From: Croceibacterium_A sp044506885
GTDB lineage: Bacteria > Pseudomonadota > Alphaproteobacteria > Sphingomonadales > Sphingomonadaceae
DNA length: 19,218 nucleotides
NCBI GenBank assembly: GCA_044506885.1
Contig: JBIQKC010000046.1
Location: 1-19,218, forward strand
Reading direction: 5' to 3'
Of the stretch, positions 7,831-14,913 are shown one piece after another. The notes under the pieces were generated by a model. It was not told the DNA's origin. It searched no databases and saw only the letters and a list, made by a program, of their open reading frames with translations. Position numbers and translations under genes: made by a program. The stretch's first letter is position 1; each line of letters starts with the position of its first letter.

Positions 7831-8955
7831 TCAGATTCTGTCGATGAGGCCGCGCGCGGCCAGATTGCGCATGAATGCGGCGATGCCGAGTTCCCACGGC
7901 GGCGCATCGCGCGAGGTGGTGACGGTGTTGGTCAGCACGCCGAGCCGACGCGAGCCGATGGTCACGCGGTCGCCGATCTTGTGGGTGAAGCCCGCGCCGG
8001 GCGTGTCGCGATCCTGCGTCGGCGCGAACAGCGTGCCGCAGAACAGCACGAAGCCGTCGGGGAAATGGTGTTCGTCGAGCGTCTGGCGGACCAGTTCCAG
8101 CGGATCGCGGCTGATCTGGCCCATGTCGTTGGTCCCTTCCAGCAGGTAGCCGTCCGGCCCTTCGATGGTGAGGTCCACGTTCGCGCTGCGCACATCGTCG
8201 ATGGTGAAGCCGGCATCGAACAGGCGGATGAACGGCCCAAGCGCGCAGGACGCGGTATTGTCCTTCGCCTTGGACAGCAGCAACGCGGAGCGGCCTTCGA
8301 AATCGCGCAGGTTGACGTCGTTGCCCAGCATCGCGCCCACGGTTTCGCCGCGCGGATCGACCGCCAGCACGATCTCCGGCTCGGGATTGTTCCAGCTCGA
8401 ATCGGACCGCACGCCGATCGGCGCGCCGGGGCCGACAGTGGAGAGCACCGGCGACTTGGAAAAGACCTCCGCATCGGGGCCGATGGCGACTTCGAGGTAT
8501 TGCGACCACATGCCTGCGTCGATCAGCGCCGCCTTGAGTTCGGCGGCTTCGGCGCTGCCGGGAACGACCGAGCGGATGCCCGCGCCGACCTTGTCCTCCA
8601 GCGAGGAGCGGATCGTGGCCGCGCGCCCGGCGTCGCCGCGCGCCTTCTCCTCTATCACCCGCTCGATCGCCGAGAGCGCGAAGGTCACGCCGCAGGCCTT
8701 GATGCACTGAAGGTCGACCGGGGAAAGCAGGCTCCACCCCTCGGGCAGCCCGTCGCTCGCCGGGCCGAGAGCGCGCCCGCCATCGAACGCGCGCCGGTCG
8801 ATCGCGCCGGAAACGGTGGCGACCTCTTCCGTGAGGTCGAACAGCGCGCCTTCGCGGATGGCGATCACGCACGGGCCATCGGGGGACATCGCGCGCCCCA
8901 GAAACTTGCCGTCGGCGAAATCGGCCGGCAGAATATCTATCAGATCAGCGTCCAT
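7831..8955 (-). CDS. xylX: 2-keto-3-deoxy-D-xylonate dehydratase (FAH superfamily)
   Basis: A 374-residue fumarylacetoacetate-hydrolase-fold enzyme that dehydrates 2-keto-3-deoxyxylonate to 2-ketoglutarate semialdehyde. Conserved segments shared with Caulobacter XylX include SQYLEVAIGPDAE, NNPEPE (metal-ligand acidic residues around 192-194), GNDVNLRDFEGRS and APTQDRDTPG. It is the first gene of the minus-strand operon. The ATG at 8955 is 23 nt from the LacI-type operator at 8979-8992, so the operator would lie in the promoter or the very short leader. The ribosome site is not optimal: AGGGGAG is about 17 nt upstream. Confidence 0.92.
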   Translation of the reverse strand: MDADLIDILPADFADGKFLGRAMSPDGPCVIAIREGALFDLTEEVATVSGAIDRRAFDGGRALGPASDGLPEGWSLLSPVDLQCIKACGVTFALSAIERVIEEKARGDAGRAATIRSSLEDKVGAGIRSVVPGSAEAAELKAALIDAGMWSQYLEVAIGPDAEVFSKSPVLSTVGPGAPIGVRSDSSWNNPEPEIVLAVDPRGETVGAMLGNDVNLRDFEGRSALLLSKAKDNTASCALGPFIRLFDAGFTIDDVRSANVDLTIEGPDGYLLEGTNDMGQISRDPLELVRQTLDEHHFPDGFVLFCGTLFAPTQDRDTPGAGFTHKIGDRVTIGSRRLGVLTNTVTTSRDAPPWELGIAAFMRNLAARGLIDRI

Positions 8956-9037
8956 ACGCCGTTACTTGCTCTCCCCTGTGATAGCGCTACCATAGGAACC
9001 TCGATCGTAACGCGCAACAAGTTTGAGGGGGATGCGG
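8956..9037. promoter_or_regulatory. Divergent xylX / GH43 control region
   Basis: This 82-bp gap between two outward-reading genes must carry both promoters unless they lie inside coding DNA. The one strong signal is the operator at 8979-8992. On the plus strand, TTGCTC (8966-8971) with a 16-bp spacer to TACCAT (8988-8993) is a weak but possible promoter that the operator would cover. I cannot fix a promoter for xylX with confidence. Confidence 0.55.
8979..8992. promoter_or_regulatory. LacI-family operator (XylR-like)
   Basis: The 14-mer TGATAGCGCTACCA reads TGGTAGCGCTATCA on the other strand, so it is a palindrome with only one unpaired position per arm and a central GCGC. This is the form of operators for LacI/GalR-family repressors, and the xylose (XylR) operators of Caulobacter have the same TAGCGCTA core. 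Its place between xylX and the GH43 gene suggests one repressor controls both transcripts in response to xylose or a derivative. No regulator gene is in the window. Confidence 0.75.
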
Positions 9038-10717
9038 ATGAGCGGATGGATGCGGTCCCTGGCGGTTCTCGCGGCGCTGGCCGGCGCGGTCGGGGCCACC
9101 GCCGCACAGCCGGCCCCGACGGCCCGATTCGTCGAGATCGCGTACGAGGCGCGCGATGTCGTCCCGGCGGAGCGCGGGACTTATCGCAACCCCATCCTGC
9201 CGGGGTTTCATCCCGATCCTTCGATCGCGCGAGTCGGCGACGACTTCTATCTCGTCACCTCGACCTTCGGCTGGTTTCCGGGCCTGCCGGTCTATCACAG
9301 CCGCGACCTGGTGAACTGGGCGCTGATCGGCCACGCCATCGACCGGCCGGGAATGGTCGACTTCACCGACATGGGGATCGTCACCGATGCGCTCTACGCC
9401 CCGGCGATCGCGCACCATGACGGGACGTTCTACATCTTCAACACCTGCGTGCGCTGCGGCGGCAACTTCTACGTCACGGCGACGGACCCGGCAGGGCCGT
9501 GGTCCGATCCGGTGTGGCTGGACTTCGAGGGGATCGATCCCTCGCTGTTCGTCGACGACGACGGGCGCGGCTGGCTGGTCAACAACGGGTTGCCCGAAGG
9601 CGAGCCGAAGTATGAAGGGCACCGCGCGATCTGGGCGCAGGAATTCGACATCGCGACCGGGCGGCTGACGGGGCCGCGCACGATGCTCGTCGACGGCGGC
9701 GTGCGTCCGGAGGACGAGCCGATCTGGGCCGAAGGGCCGCATATCTACAAGGTCGACGGCTGGTATTACCTGATGCCGGCGGAAGGCGGCACGGCGGAGG
9801 ACCATTCGCAGACGATCTATCGTTCGCGCAATCCGGACGGGCCGTATGAGGCCGGAGCGTTCAACCCGATCCTGACCCAGCGCGACTTGCCGGGGGACCG
9901 GCCGGACCGGGTGGAAGCGACCGGCCATGCCGACCTGGTGCGGCTGGACGACGGGACGTGGTGGGGCGTGTTTCTCGCCACCCGGCCGTTCGAGGATCAG
10001 CTGACGCTGCTCGGGCGCGAAACCTGGCTGCTGCCGGTGCGCTGGGTCGATGGCTGGCCGCGCTTCCTGGAGCCGGGACAAGCGGTGCCGATGACGGCGG
10101 CGCGCCCCGATCTGCCGCCGTTCCGCGGCGACGAGTGGGGGCGGTGGACCGAGCGGTTCGATGCGCCCGCCCTGTCGCCGGAATGGATCGCGATGCGCAA
10201 TCCGCAGGCGGTGCAATGGTATGCGGTCGACCGCGACCGGGGCGGGCTGCAACTCGTCGCCGGAGCCGATGCGGCAAGCTCGCGCGGGCAGCCGAGCTTC
10301 CTGGGCCGGCGGATGCGCCATCCCTCGGCCGAATGGACCGCGCGGCTGAGCTTCGAGCCGGAAAGTCGCGGCGATCTCGCCGGCTTGATGGCCTTCATCG
10401 CCGAGGACAACTTCCTCGTCGCGGGCATCGAGCTGGGCGGTGACGGCGCGCGTCAGCTCGTGGTTCGCCGTCGCGCGGCAGCGGACGATGGGGCCAATGG
10501 CGACCTCGTCGCCAGCCGGCCGCTCGACACAGGCGGCGCGATCGACGTGCGGCTGACGATCGACAAGGGCGAGGCGAACGTCGCCTGGCGGCCGGCCGGG
10601 CGCGGGGCGTGGCGCGAGCTGGCCGAAGACGTGGACGTGCGCCACATGGCCTCGGTCCGCGCGGGCCTGTTTACCGGAGTCGTGGTCGGGCCCTATGCGG
10701 TGCGGGGCAGAAATTGA
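9038..10717 (+). CDS. Exported GH43 beta-xylosidase / alpha-L-arabinofuranosidase
   Basis: A 559-residue glycoside hydrolase. After a signal peptide (MSGWMRSLAVLAALAGAVGA, cleavage probably near TAAQ) comes the five-bladed GH43 catalytic domain, about residues 48-335. The inverting triad is visible: base D60 in GFHPDPS, pKa modulator D168 in GIDPSLF, and acid E232 in AEGPHIY. From about residue 350 a beta-sandwich of the GH43 C-terminal (concanavalin-like) type follows. I prefer the ATG at 9038, since GAGGGGG (9025-9031) is then properly spaced; ATG 9032 abuts it and is less likely. It diverges from xylX across a shared LacI-type operator and would release xylose or arabinose for the xyl pathway. 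Xylosidase versus arabinofuranosidase cannot be decided from motifs alone. Confidence 0.88.
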   Translation: MSGWMRSLAVLAALAGAVGATAAQPAPTARFVEIAYEARDVVPAERGTYRNPILPGFHPDPSIARVGDDFYLVTSTFGWFPGLPVYHSRDLVNWALIGHAIDRPGMVDFTDMGIVTDALYAPAIAHHDGTFYIFNTCVRCGGNFYVTATDPAGPWSDPVWLDFEGIDPSLFVDDDGRGWLVNNGLPEGEPKYEGHRAIWAQEFDIATGRLTGPRTMLVDGGVRPEDEPIWAEGPHIYKVDGWYYLMPAEGGTAEDHSQTIYRSRNPDGPYEAGAFNPILTQRDLPGDRPDRVEATGHADLVRLDDGTWWGVFLATRPFEDQLTLLGRETWLLPVRWVDGWPRFLEPGQAVPMTAARPDLPPFRGDEWGRWTERFDAPALSPEWIAMRNPQAVQWYAVDRDRGGLQLVAGADAASSRGQPSFLGRRMRHPSAEWTARLSFEPESRGDLAGLMAFIAEDNFLVAGIELGGDGARQLVVRRRAAADDGANGDLVASRPLDTGGAIDVRLTIDKGEANVAWRPAGRGAWRELAEDVDVRHMASVRAGLFTGVVVGPYAVRGRN

Positions 10718-10723
10718 ATCTCG

Positions 10724-10743
10724 CCTCCCCCGATCGGGGGAGG
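10724..10743. terminator. Palindrome between convergent GH43 and lptA genes
   Basis: CCTCCCCCGATCGGGGGAGG is a perfect 20-bp palindrome starting 7 nt after the GH43 stop. On the plus strand it is followed by GGCTTCTTC, only weakly T-rich. It lies 33 nt beyond the lptA stop on the other strand, so it could serve as a two-way terminator. The lack of a real T-run makes this an inference from position and stem strength. Confidence 0.55.
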
Positions 10744-10775
10744 GCTTCTTCGGCTCAAGCCGAGCAGGACAAACC

Positions 10776-11333
10776 CTAGTTGTCGGGGACCGAGAACGAT
10801 CCCGTGACCCGTCCGCCCTGCGAACTGCCGCCGGGCGCGCCGTCGACGGTGGAGAGGCCGGTGTTGAGATCGATGGTCAGCCGCCCGCCGTTGAGCGTGT
10901 CCCCGCCCCGGCGCAGCGCCACGCCGCCGGTGAGGACGATGACCTTGCGGTTGAAATCGTAGACCCCGGCATTGCCCTGCGCCCGCTCCCCCCCGCGAGT
11001 GACGGTGACGCCGCCGGTGGCGTCGATCCGCTGGATGCGCAGGCCGCCATCGCTGAGGTAGGAAACGGTGGTGCGCCCGGCGGTGAGGCGCAGGTCGCCC
11101 TGGTCGATGACCACGTTGCCCGATAGCACGACGCGGTTCTGCCGGTCCTGAAGCTCTATGCGGTCGGCGGCGTAATTGACCGGCTGGTTCGAGTTGAACC
11201 CGGCGATCGCCTGCGCGCCCGCCAGCGAGCCGAAGCCGAGCGCGGCGATCCCGGCGGCCGCGAAGGCGGCGGCAAACGAGCGGGCCGCAGTGCGCGCAAG
11301 CGGGCGGCGGGAAGACCGAGAGCGGAAATTCAT
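10776..11333 (-). CDS. lptA: LPS transport periplasmic protein LptA
   Basis: A 185-residue OstA/LptA-fold protein that bridges inner and outer membranes in lipopolysaccharide export. It has an arginine-rich N-terminus and a hydrophobic signal segment ending near GAQAIA, followed by NYAADRIELQDRQNRVVLSGNV and repeated short beta strands (LRLTAGRTTVSY, GGVTVTRGGERAQGN) typical of the LptA jelly roll. ATG 11333 follows AGGGAG at good spacing. It is 43 nt downstream of lptC in the same operon. In most relatives lptB follows directly; here the next gene is the convergent GH43, so lptB must be elsewhere. Confidence 0.88.
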   Translation of the reverse strand: MNFRSRSSRRPLARTAARSFAAAFAAAGIAALGFGSLAGAQAIAGFNSNQPVNYAADRIELQDRQNRVVLSGNVVIDQGDLRLTAGRTTVSYLSDGGLRIQRIDATGGVTVTRGGERAQGNAGVYDFNRKVIVLTGGVALRRGGDTLNGGRLTIDLNTGLSTVDGAPGGSSQGGRVTGSFSVPDN

Positions 11334-11376
11334 CGTCCGCTCCCTAACCGCATGAGCGGCAAGTGGAAAGCGCCGC

Positions 11377-12021
11377 TCATGGCATTTGCATCCGCCCCGG
11401 AACCATGCGCAGCCGCGCATTGCCGTCCAGGGTTACGGTATGCGCGGCGAGATCGGCGCGCAGCCGGTCGGCCTCGAAAGTCCCGGCCGGTATTTCCCCG
11501 TCTACGCGGCCTTCGCCGAACAGCGTGCGCTGGCGAAGATCGACCGAGACGTTGCGGGCCGTCATCCGGTAGCCGTCGGCCGCGGCGAAGCGGACTTCGC
11601 CGTCGATCGCCAGCAACTGATCCGTAATGTTGTACTGCCCGCCCCGAGCTTGCAGCACGGCGGGACCATCGTCGAGCAGCAGACGGCCGGTCAGATCCCG
11701 CAGCCGCACGACCGGCACGGCGGCGCTTGTCTGGACCGCGCCGCCGGCGGAAAGCGAGAACGGCCGTCCGCGCGCATCCTCGCCCCGGTACATCGCCTCG
11801 TCCACCCGCAGCCGGTCTTCGGCCACGTCCGCCTTGTTGCGATCGAGCATGAAACTGACTTCGCCGCGCGGCGAGAGCGGCGCGATCAGCATCGTCGCCA
11901 GGATCGCGCCGACCAGCGCCGGCAGCGCCACCGCGAGAATGCGGACCACCCGGTCCAGCGATCCCCCCGGCGCGGCGAACACGCGGCGGCGGTCCCTCTT
12001 GGTGTCTGCTTCGGCGCTCAT
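11377..12021 (-). CDS. lptC: LPS export protein LptC
   Basis: A 214-residue bitopic membrane protein that receives lipopolysaccharide from the LptBFG transporter and passes it to LptA. One membrane segment is visible at about residues 27-47 (ILAVALPALVGAILATMLI); the rest is a periplasmic OstA-like domain with GGQYNITDQ, GYRMTARNVSVDL and LFGEGRVDGEIPAG. The first 25 residues are charged and cytoplasmic. It starts 19 nt after the ribonuclease D stop and precedes lptA, an order common in sphingomonads. The ribosome site is weak, which suggests it depends on translation of the gene upstream. Confidence 0.86.
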   Translation of the reverse strand: MSAEADTKRDRRRVFAAPGGSLDRVVRILAVALPALVGAILATMLIAPLSPRGEVSFMLDRNKADVAEDRLRVDEAMYRGEDARGRPFSLSAGGAVQTSAAVPVVRLRDLTGRLLLDDGPAVLQARGGQYNITDQLLAIDGEVRFAAADGYRMTARNVSVDLRQRTLFGEGRVDGEIPAGTFEADRLRADLAAHTVTLDGNARLRMVPGRMQMP

Positions 12022-12040
12022 GAACCCAGGGTCCGTACGA

Positions 12041-12661
12041 TCACTCGTGCGAGAAGATGTCCTTTTCGGCCCAGCCGGCCAGATCCAGCCGGGCGCGCGC
12101 GGGCAGGAAATCGAAACAGGCCCGGGCGATGTCCAAACGCCCCTCGCGCATCAGCCGTTCCTCGAAGATCGCCGCCAGCCGGTGCAGGTAGCGCACGTCG
12201 GACGCCGCATATTCGCGCTGCGCGTCGGACAGCATCGGCGCGCCCCAGTCGCTCGACTGCTGCTGCTTGGAGATTTCCTCTCCCAACAGCTCGCTGACGA
12301 GGTTCTTGAGCCCATGGCGATCGGTGTAGGTGCGCGTCAGCTTGCTGGCGATCTTGGTGCAGAACACCGGCGCGGCGGTGACGCCGAGGTAATATTCGAT
12401 CGCCGCGAGATCGAAGCGGGCGAAGTGATAGAGCTTGGTCCGCTGCGGATCGGCGAGCACCGCCTTGAGGTTCGGCGCGTCATAGCTGCTGCCCACGGCG
12501 AAGCGGACGAGATGCTCGTCCCCCTGCCCGTCGCCGATCTGCACCACGCACAGCCGGTCGCGCGGGGTGACGAGCCCCATGGTCTCGGTATCGACCGCCA
12601 GCGCGGCGCCGGGCGCGAACAGGCCGGCGGGGAGATCCTCTTCGTGAAAATGCACTGCCAT
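12041..12661 (-). CDS. rnd: Ribonuclease D-type 3'-5' exonuclease (single domain)
   Basis: A 206-residue DEDDy exonuclease involved in 3' maturation of tRNA and small RNAs. The catalytic acids are D24 and E26 in VDTETMG, D84 in HFARFDLAA, and the Y151-x3-D155 pair in YAASD. It is much shorter than E. coli RNase D (about 375 residues) because the HRDC domains are absent, the normal form in alphaproteobacteria. It heads the rnd-lptC-lptA operon and diverges from ung across a 79-nt gap in which I see no clear promoter. Confidence 0.88.
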   Translation of the reverse strand: MAVHFHEEDLPAGLFAPGAALAVDTETMGLVTPRDRLCVVQIGDGQGDEHLVRFAVGSSYDAPNLKAVLADPQRTKLYHFARFDLAAIEYYLGVTAAPVFCTKIASKLTRTYTDRHGLKNLVSELLGEEISKQQQSSDWGAPMLSDAQREYAASDVRYLHRLAAIFEERLMREGRLDIARACFDFLPARARLDLAGWAEKDIFSHE

Positions 12662-12740
12662 CCGCCGCCCTTAGGGGGATTGGGGATAGAGGGAAAGAGG
12701 CGGCTGGCGGCGGGGATGGCGGGCGCATAGGGTCCGGGCC

Positions 12741-13418
12741 ATGAGCGAAACCGTTCCGGAAAGCTGGCGACCGGTGCTGGAGCCGGTGCTGGCCACGCCC
12801 GAAAGCCGCCGACTGGGGGGCTGGCTGCGGCGCGAGGAGGAGGGCGGGAAGACGATCTACCCCCCGCGCGGCCAGCGGCTGCGGGCGCTGGAGCTGACGC
12901 CGCTCGACGCGGTCAAGGTCGTGATCCTGGGGCAGGATCCCTATCACGGGCCGGGACAGGCGCACGGGCTGTGCTTCTCCGTGCCGGAAGGCGTGCGGAT
13001 GCCGCCTTCGCTGGTCAATATCTACAAGGAACTGCGCGCCGACCTGGGCGTCGAGCCGCCCGCGCACGGCAATCTGGAGCGCTGGGCGCGGCAGGGAGTG
13101 CTGCTGCTCAACACCTCGCTGACGGTGGAAGCGGGGCAGGCCGGCAGCCATGCCGGACGCGGATGGGAAGCGATCACCGACGCCGCGGTCGCGGCCGTGG
13201 CGGCGCGCGCGGAACCGAGCGTGTTCATCCTGTGGGGAAGCCACGCGCGCAAGAAGGCGCTGGCGGTGCCCGAGCTGGCGCGCGGCGAGCGGCATCTGGT
13301 GCTGGCTTCCGCCCACCCCAGCCCGCTGTCGGCGCACGGCGGGTTCTTCGGTTCAAGGCCGTTCAGCAAGGCCAACGCCTTCCTCGAAGCGCAGGGGCGC
13401 GGGGCTATCGAGTGGTAG
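12741..13418 (+). CDS. ung: Uracil-DNA glycosylase, family 1
   Basis: A 225-residue base-excision repair enzyme that removes uracil from DNA. The water-activating loop GQDPYHG (catalytic D66), the LLLNTSLTVEAG uracil-recognition segment and the DNA-intercalation loop HPSPLSAHGGF are all present, and length is typical. The start ATG at 12741 has only a weak AGGG upstream. The gene is followed at 9 nt by a strong palindrome and then by the convergent sugar dehydrogenase gene. Confidence 0.95.
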   Translation: MSETVPESWRPVLEPVLATPESRRLGGWLRREEEGGKTIYPPRGQRLRALELTPLDAVKVVILGQDPYHGPGQAHGLCFSVPEGVRMPPSLVNIYKELRADLGVEPPAHGNLERWARQGVLLLNTSLTVEAGQAGSHAGRGWEAITDAAVAAVAARAEPSVFILWGSHARKKALAVPELARGERHLVLASAHPSPLSAHGGFFGSRPFSKANAFLEAQGRGAIEW

Positions 13419-13426
13419 TCTTGCGC

Positions 13427-13452
13427 ATCCTCCCCCGCAAGCGGGGGAGGAT
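13427..13452. terminator. 26-bp palindrome between convergent ung and sugar dehydrogenase genes
   Basis: Two 12-base arms (ATCCTCCCCCGC and GCGGGGGAGGAT) flank AA, forming a perfect inverted repeat. It starts 9 nt after the ung stop and ends 11 nt beyond the stop of the minus-strand gene, so it is well placed to end both transcripts. There is no long T-run. Its core is related to the palindromes in the 1266-1365 array. Confidence 0.6.
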
Positions 13453-13463
13453 TGCAGGCGCCG

Positions 13464-14753
13464 TCAGTTCGACGAGGCCGGGGCGGGCGTGATGCGCAGC
13501 ACCGCCCCGTCGGTCTCGTCGGTCAGGATGTAGACCGAGCCGTCGGGGGCGACGCGGACGTCGCGCAGGCGCTGGCCGAGATCTTCGAGCAGTTCCTCCT
13601 TGGCGATCACATGCCCGCCGCCGTCGCGCGAGAGCTCCATCCGCACCAGCGAGCGGTTCATCATCGCCACCAGCAGGCTGCCGTCCCACGCCGGGAAGGC
13701 GTCGCCACGATAGACCGCGATATTGCCCGGATTGCCCGACGGCGGACCGAAGGCCCAGACCGGATCGGTCATCCCTGCGACATTGCGCACGCCCTTTGCC
13801 GGCGGTTCCGCATTGTAGTGATAGCCCTGCGTCACATCGGGCCAGCCGTAGTGCTTGCCGCGTTCGATGCGGTTGACCTCGTCCCCGCCGCGCGGGCCGA
13901 ATTCGGTTTCCCACAAGACGCCGGTCCGGGCGTCGTAAGTAAGCCCGGTAGGGTTGCGGTGGCCGAAGCTCCAGATTTCCGGCGCGGTCCCTTCGACCCC
14001 GACGAAGGGGTTGCCGGGCGGTACGCTGCCGTCGCGGTTGAGCCGCAGGATCTTGCCGATGTGATTGCCCGGCTCGCGCGCGATCTCGCCATGGTTGCGG
14101 TCGCCGCTGGTGACGTAGAGGAAACCGTCGGCGTCGATCGCCATGCGCCCGCCGTAGCTGCCGAACGCCGGCCCCTGCCCGCAGCACTTGGGTGGAATCG
14201 GCGCCGCGCCGTACCAGGGGGTGGCGACGAAGATGTCTTCCACCTCGGTCAGCCGCGCGCCGCCGTCCCACTTCGCGCGCAGGACCGCGAGCGTGGAATT
14301 GGTCTGCGGCGGGGGCTTGCCTTCCTCTCCCGGCGCAGGCTTGCTGTAGCTGAGATAGAGCGTGCGGTTGGTGGCGAAATCGGGGTCGAGCACGATGTCG
14401 GTCAACCCGGCGATGCCCGGCGCGAAGATCGCCGGCAGCCCTTCGACGGGCGCGGGATCGAGCACGCCGTCGCGGAGCACGCGCAGGCGGCCGGGGCGTT
14501 CGGTGACGAGGATCGCGCCATCGGGCAGGAAGGCCATGCCCCACGGATGGTCGAGCCCCCTGGCGACGACTTCGACGTGGAGCCGGGCGTCGGCGCTCTG
14601 CACGTCCCACGGGCCTTCGCCGAGCGGCGGCGTGGGCGGCGGGCCCCGGAATGCGGGGGCAGGCGGCGCGGCGGCCGGAGCGTCCTGAGCGGCAACGGGC
14701 GCGGCGGCGGCGGCCAGCACGGCGCACAGCGCGCCCAGCGCAATCTTCCTCAT
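13464..14753 (-). CDS. Periplasmic PQQ-type aldose/sorbosone dehydrogenase homologue
   Basis: A 429-residue soluble six-bladed beta-propeller of the glucose/sorbosone dehydrogenase family (E. coli YliI/Asd type), expected in the periplasm after cleavage of MRKIALGALCAVLAAAAAPVAAQ. Family signatures are HPWGMAFLPDG, LDPDFA, YVTSGDRN, EIWSFGHRNPTGL and GPRGGDEVN followed by GKHYGWP. Where Asd has the catalytic base His in HFGGRL, this protein has SYGGRM, with Ser199 in the His position, and a nearby Cys-Cys pair (PPKCCGQG). It may therefore be inactive or have changed chemistry. I chose ATG 14753 for its spacing from GAGGGG; ATG 14759 is also possible. It stands alone, convergent with ung and divergent from qmcA. 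Confidence 0.85.
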   Translation of the reverse strand: MRKIALGALCAVLAAAAAPVAAQDAPAAAPPAPAFRGPPPTPPLGEGPWDVQSADARLHVEVVARGLDHPWGMAFLPDGAILVTERPGRLRVLRDGVLDPAPVEGLPAIFAPGIAGLTDIVLDPDFATNRTLYLSYSKPAPGEEGKPPPQTNSTLAVLRAKWDGGARLTEVEDIFVATPWYGAAPIPPKCCGQGPAFGSYGGRMAIDADGFLYVTSGDRNHGEIAREPGNHIGKILRLNRDGSVPPGNPFVGVEGTAPEIWSFGHRNPTGLTYDARTGVLWETEFGPRGGDEVNRIERGKHYGWPDVTQGYHYNAEPPAKGVRNVAGMTDPVWAFGPPSGNPGNIAVYRGDAFPAWDGSLLVAMMNRSLVRMELSRDGGGHVIAKEELLEDLGQRLRDVRVAPDGSVYILTDETDGAVLRITPAPASSN

Positions 14754-14913
14754 CGGCATTTCCCCTCTCTGAAAACGGCTCGCTTGTTGATTCTGTCCAT
14801 CTTCGTAGGGCGGCGTGGCGGCGGGCACAATGTCCGGCGCGCATCGCTTTCGCTTTCCCACGGGCCCGGCGCGAGCTACCATGCGGCGGAGGATGCCTTT
14901 GGGAGAAAGCGGC

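Noticed and set aside
5621..8149. An 842-codon plus-strand frame opposite xylB-xylA
   Set aside because: The minus-strand genes have clear catalytic motifs and family-length ends; the plus frame has none.
8956..9037. Riboswitch or long structured leader before xylX
   Set aside because: The gap is only 82 bp, shared by two genes, and holds nothing beyond the operator palindrome.
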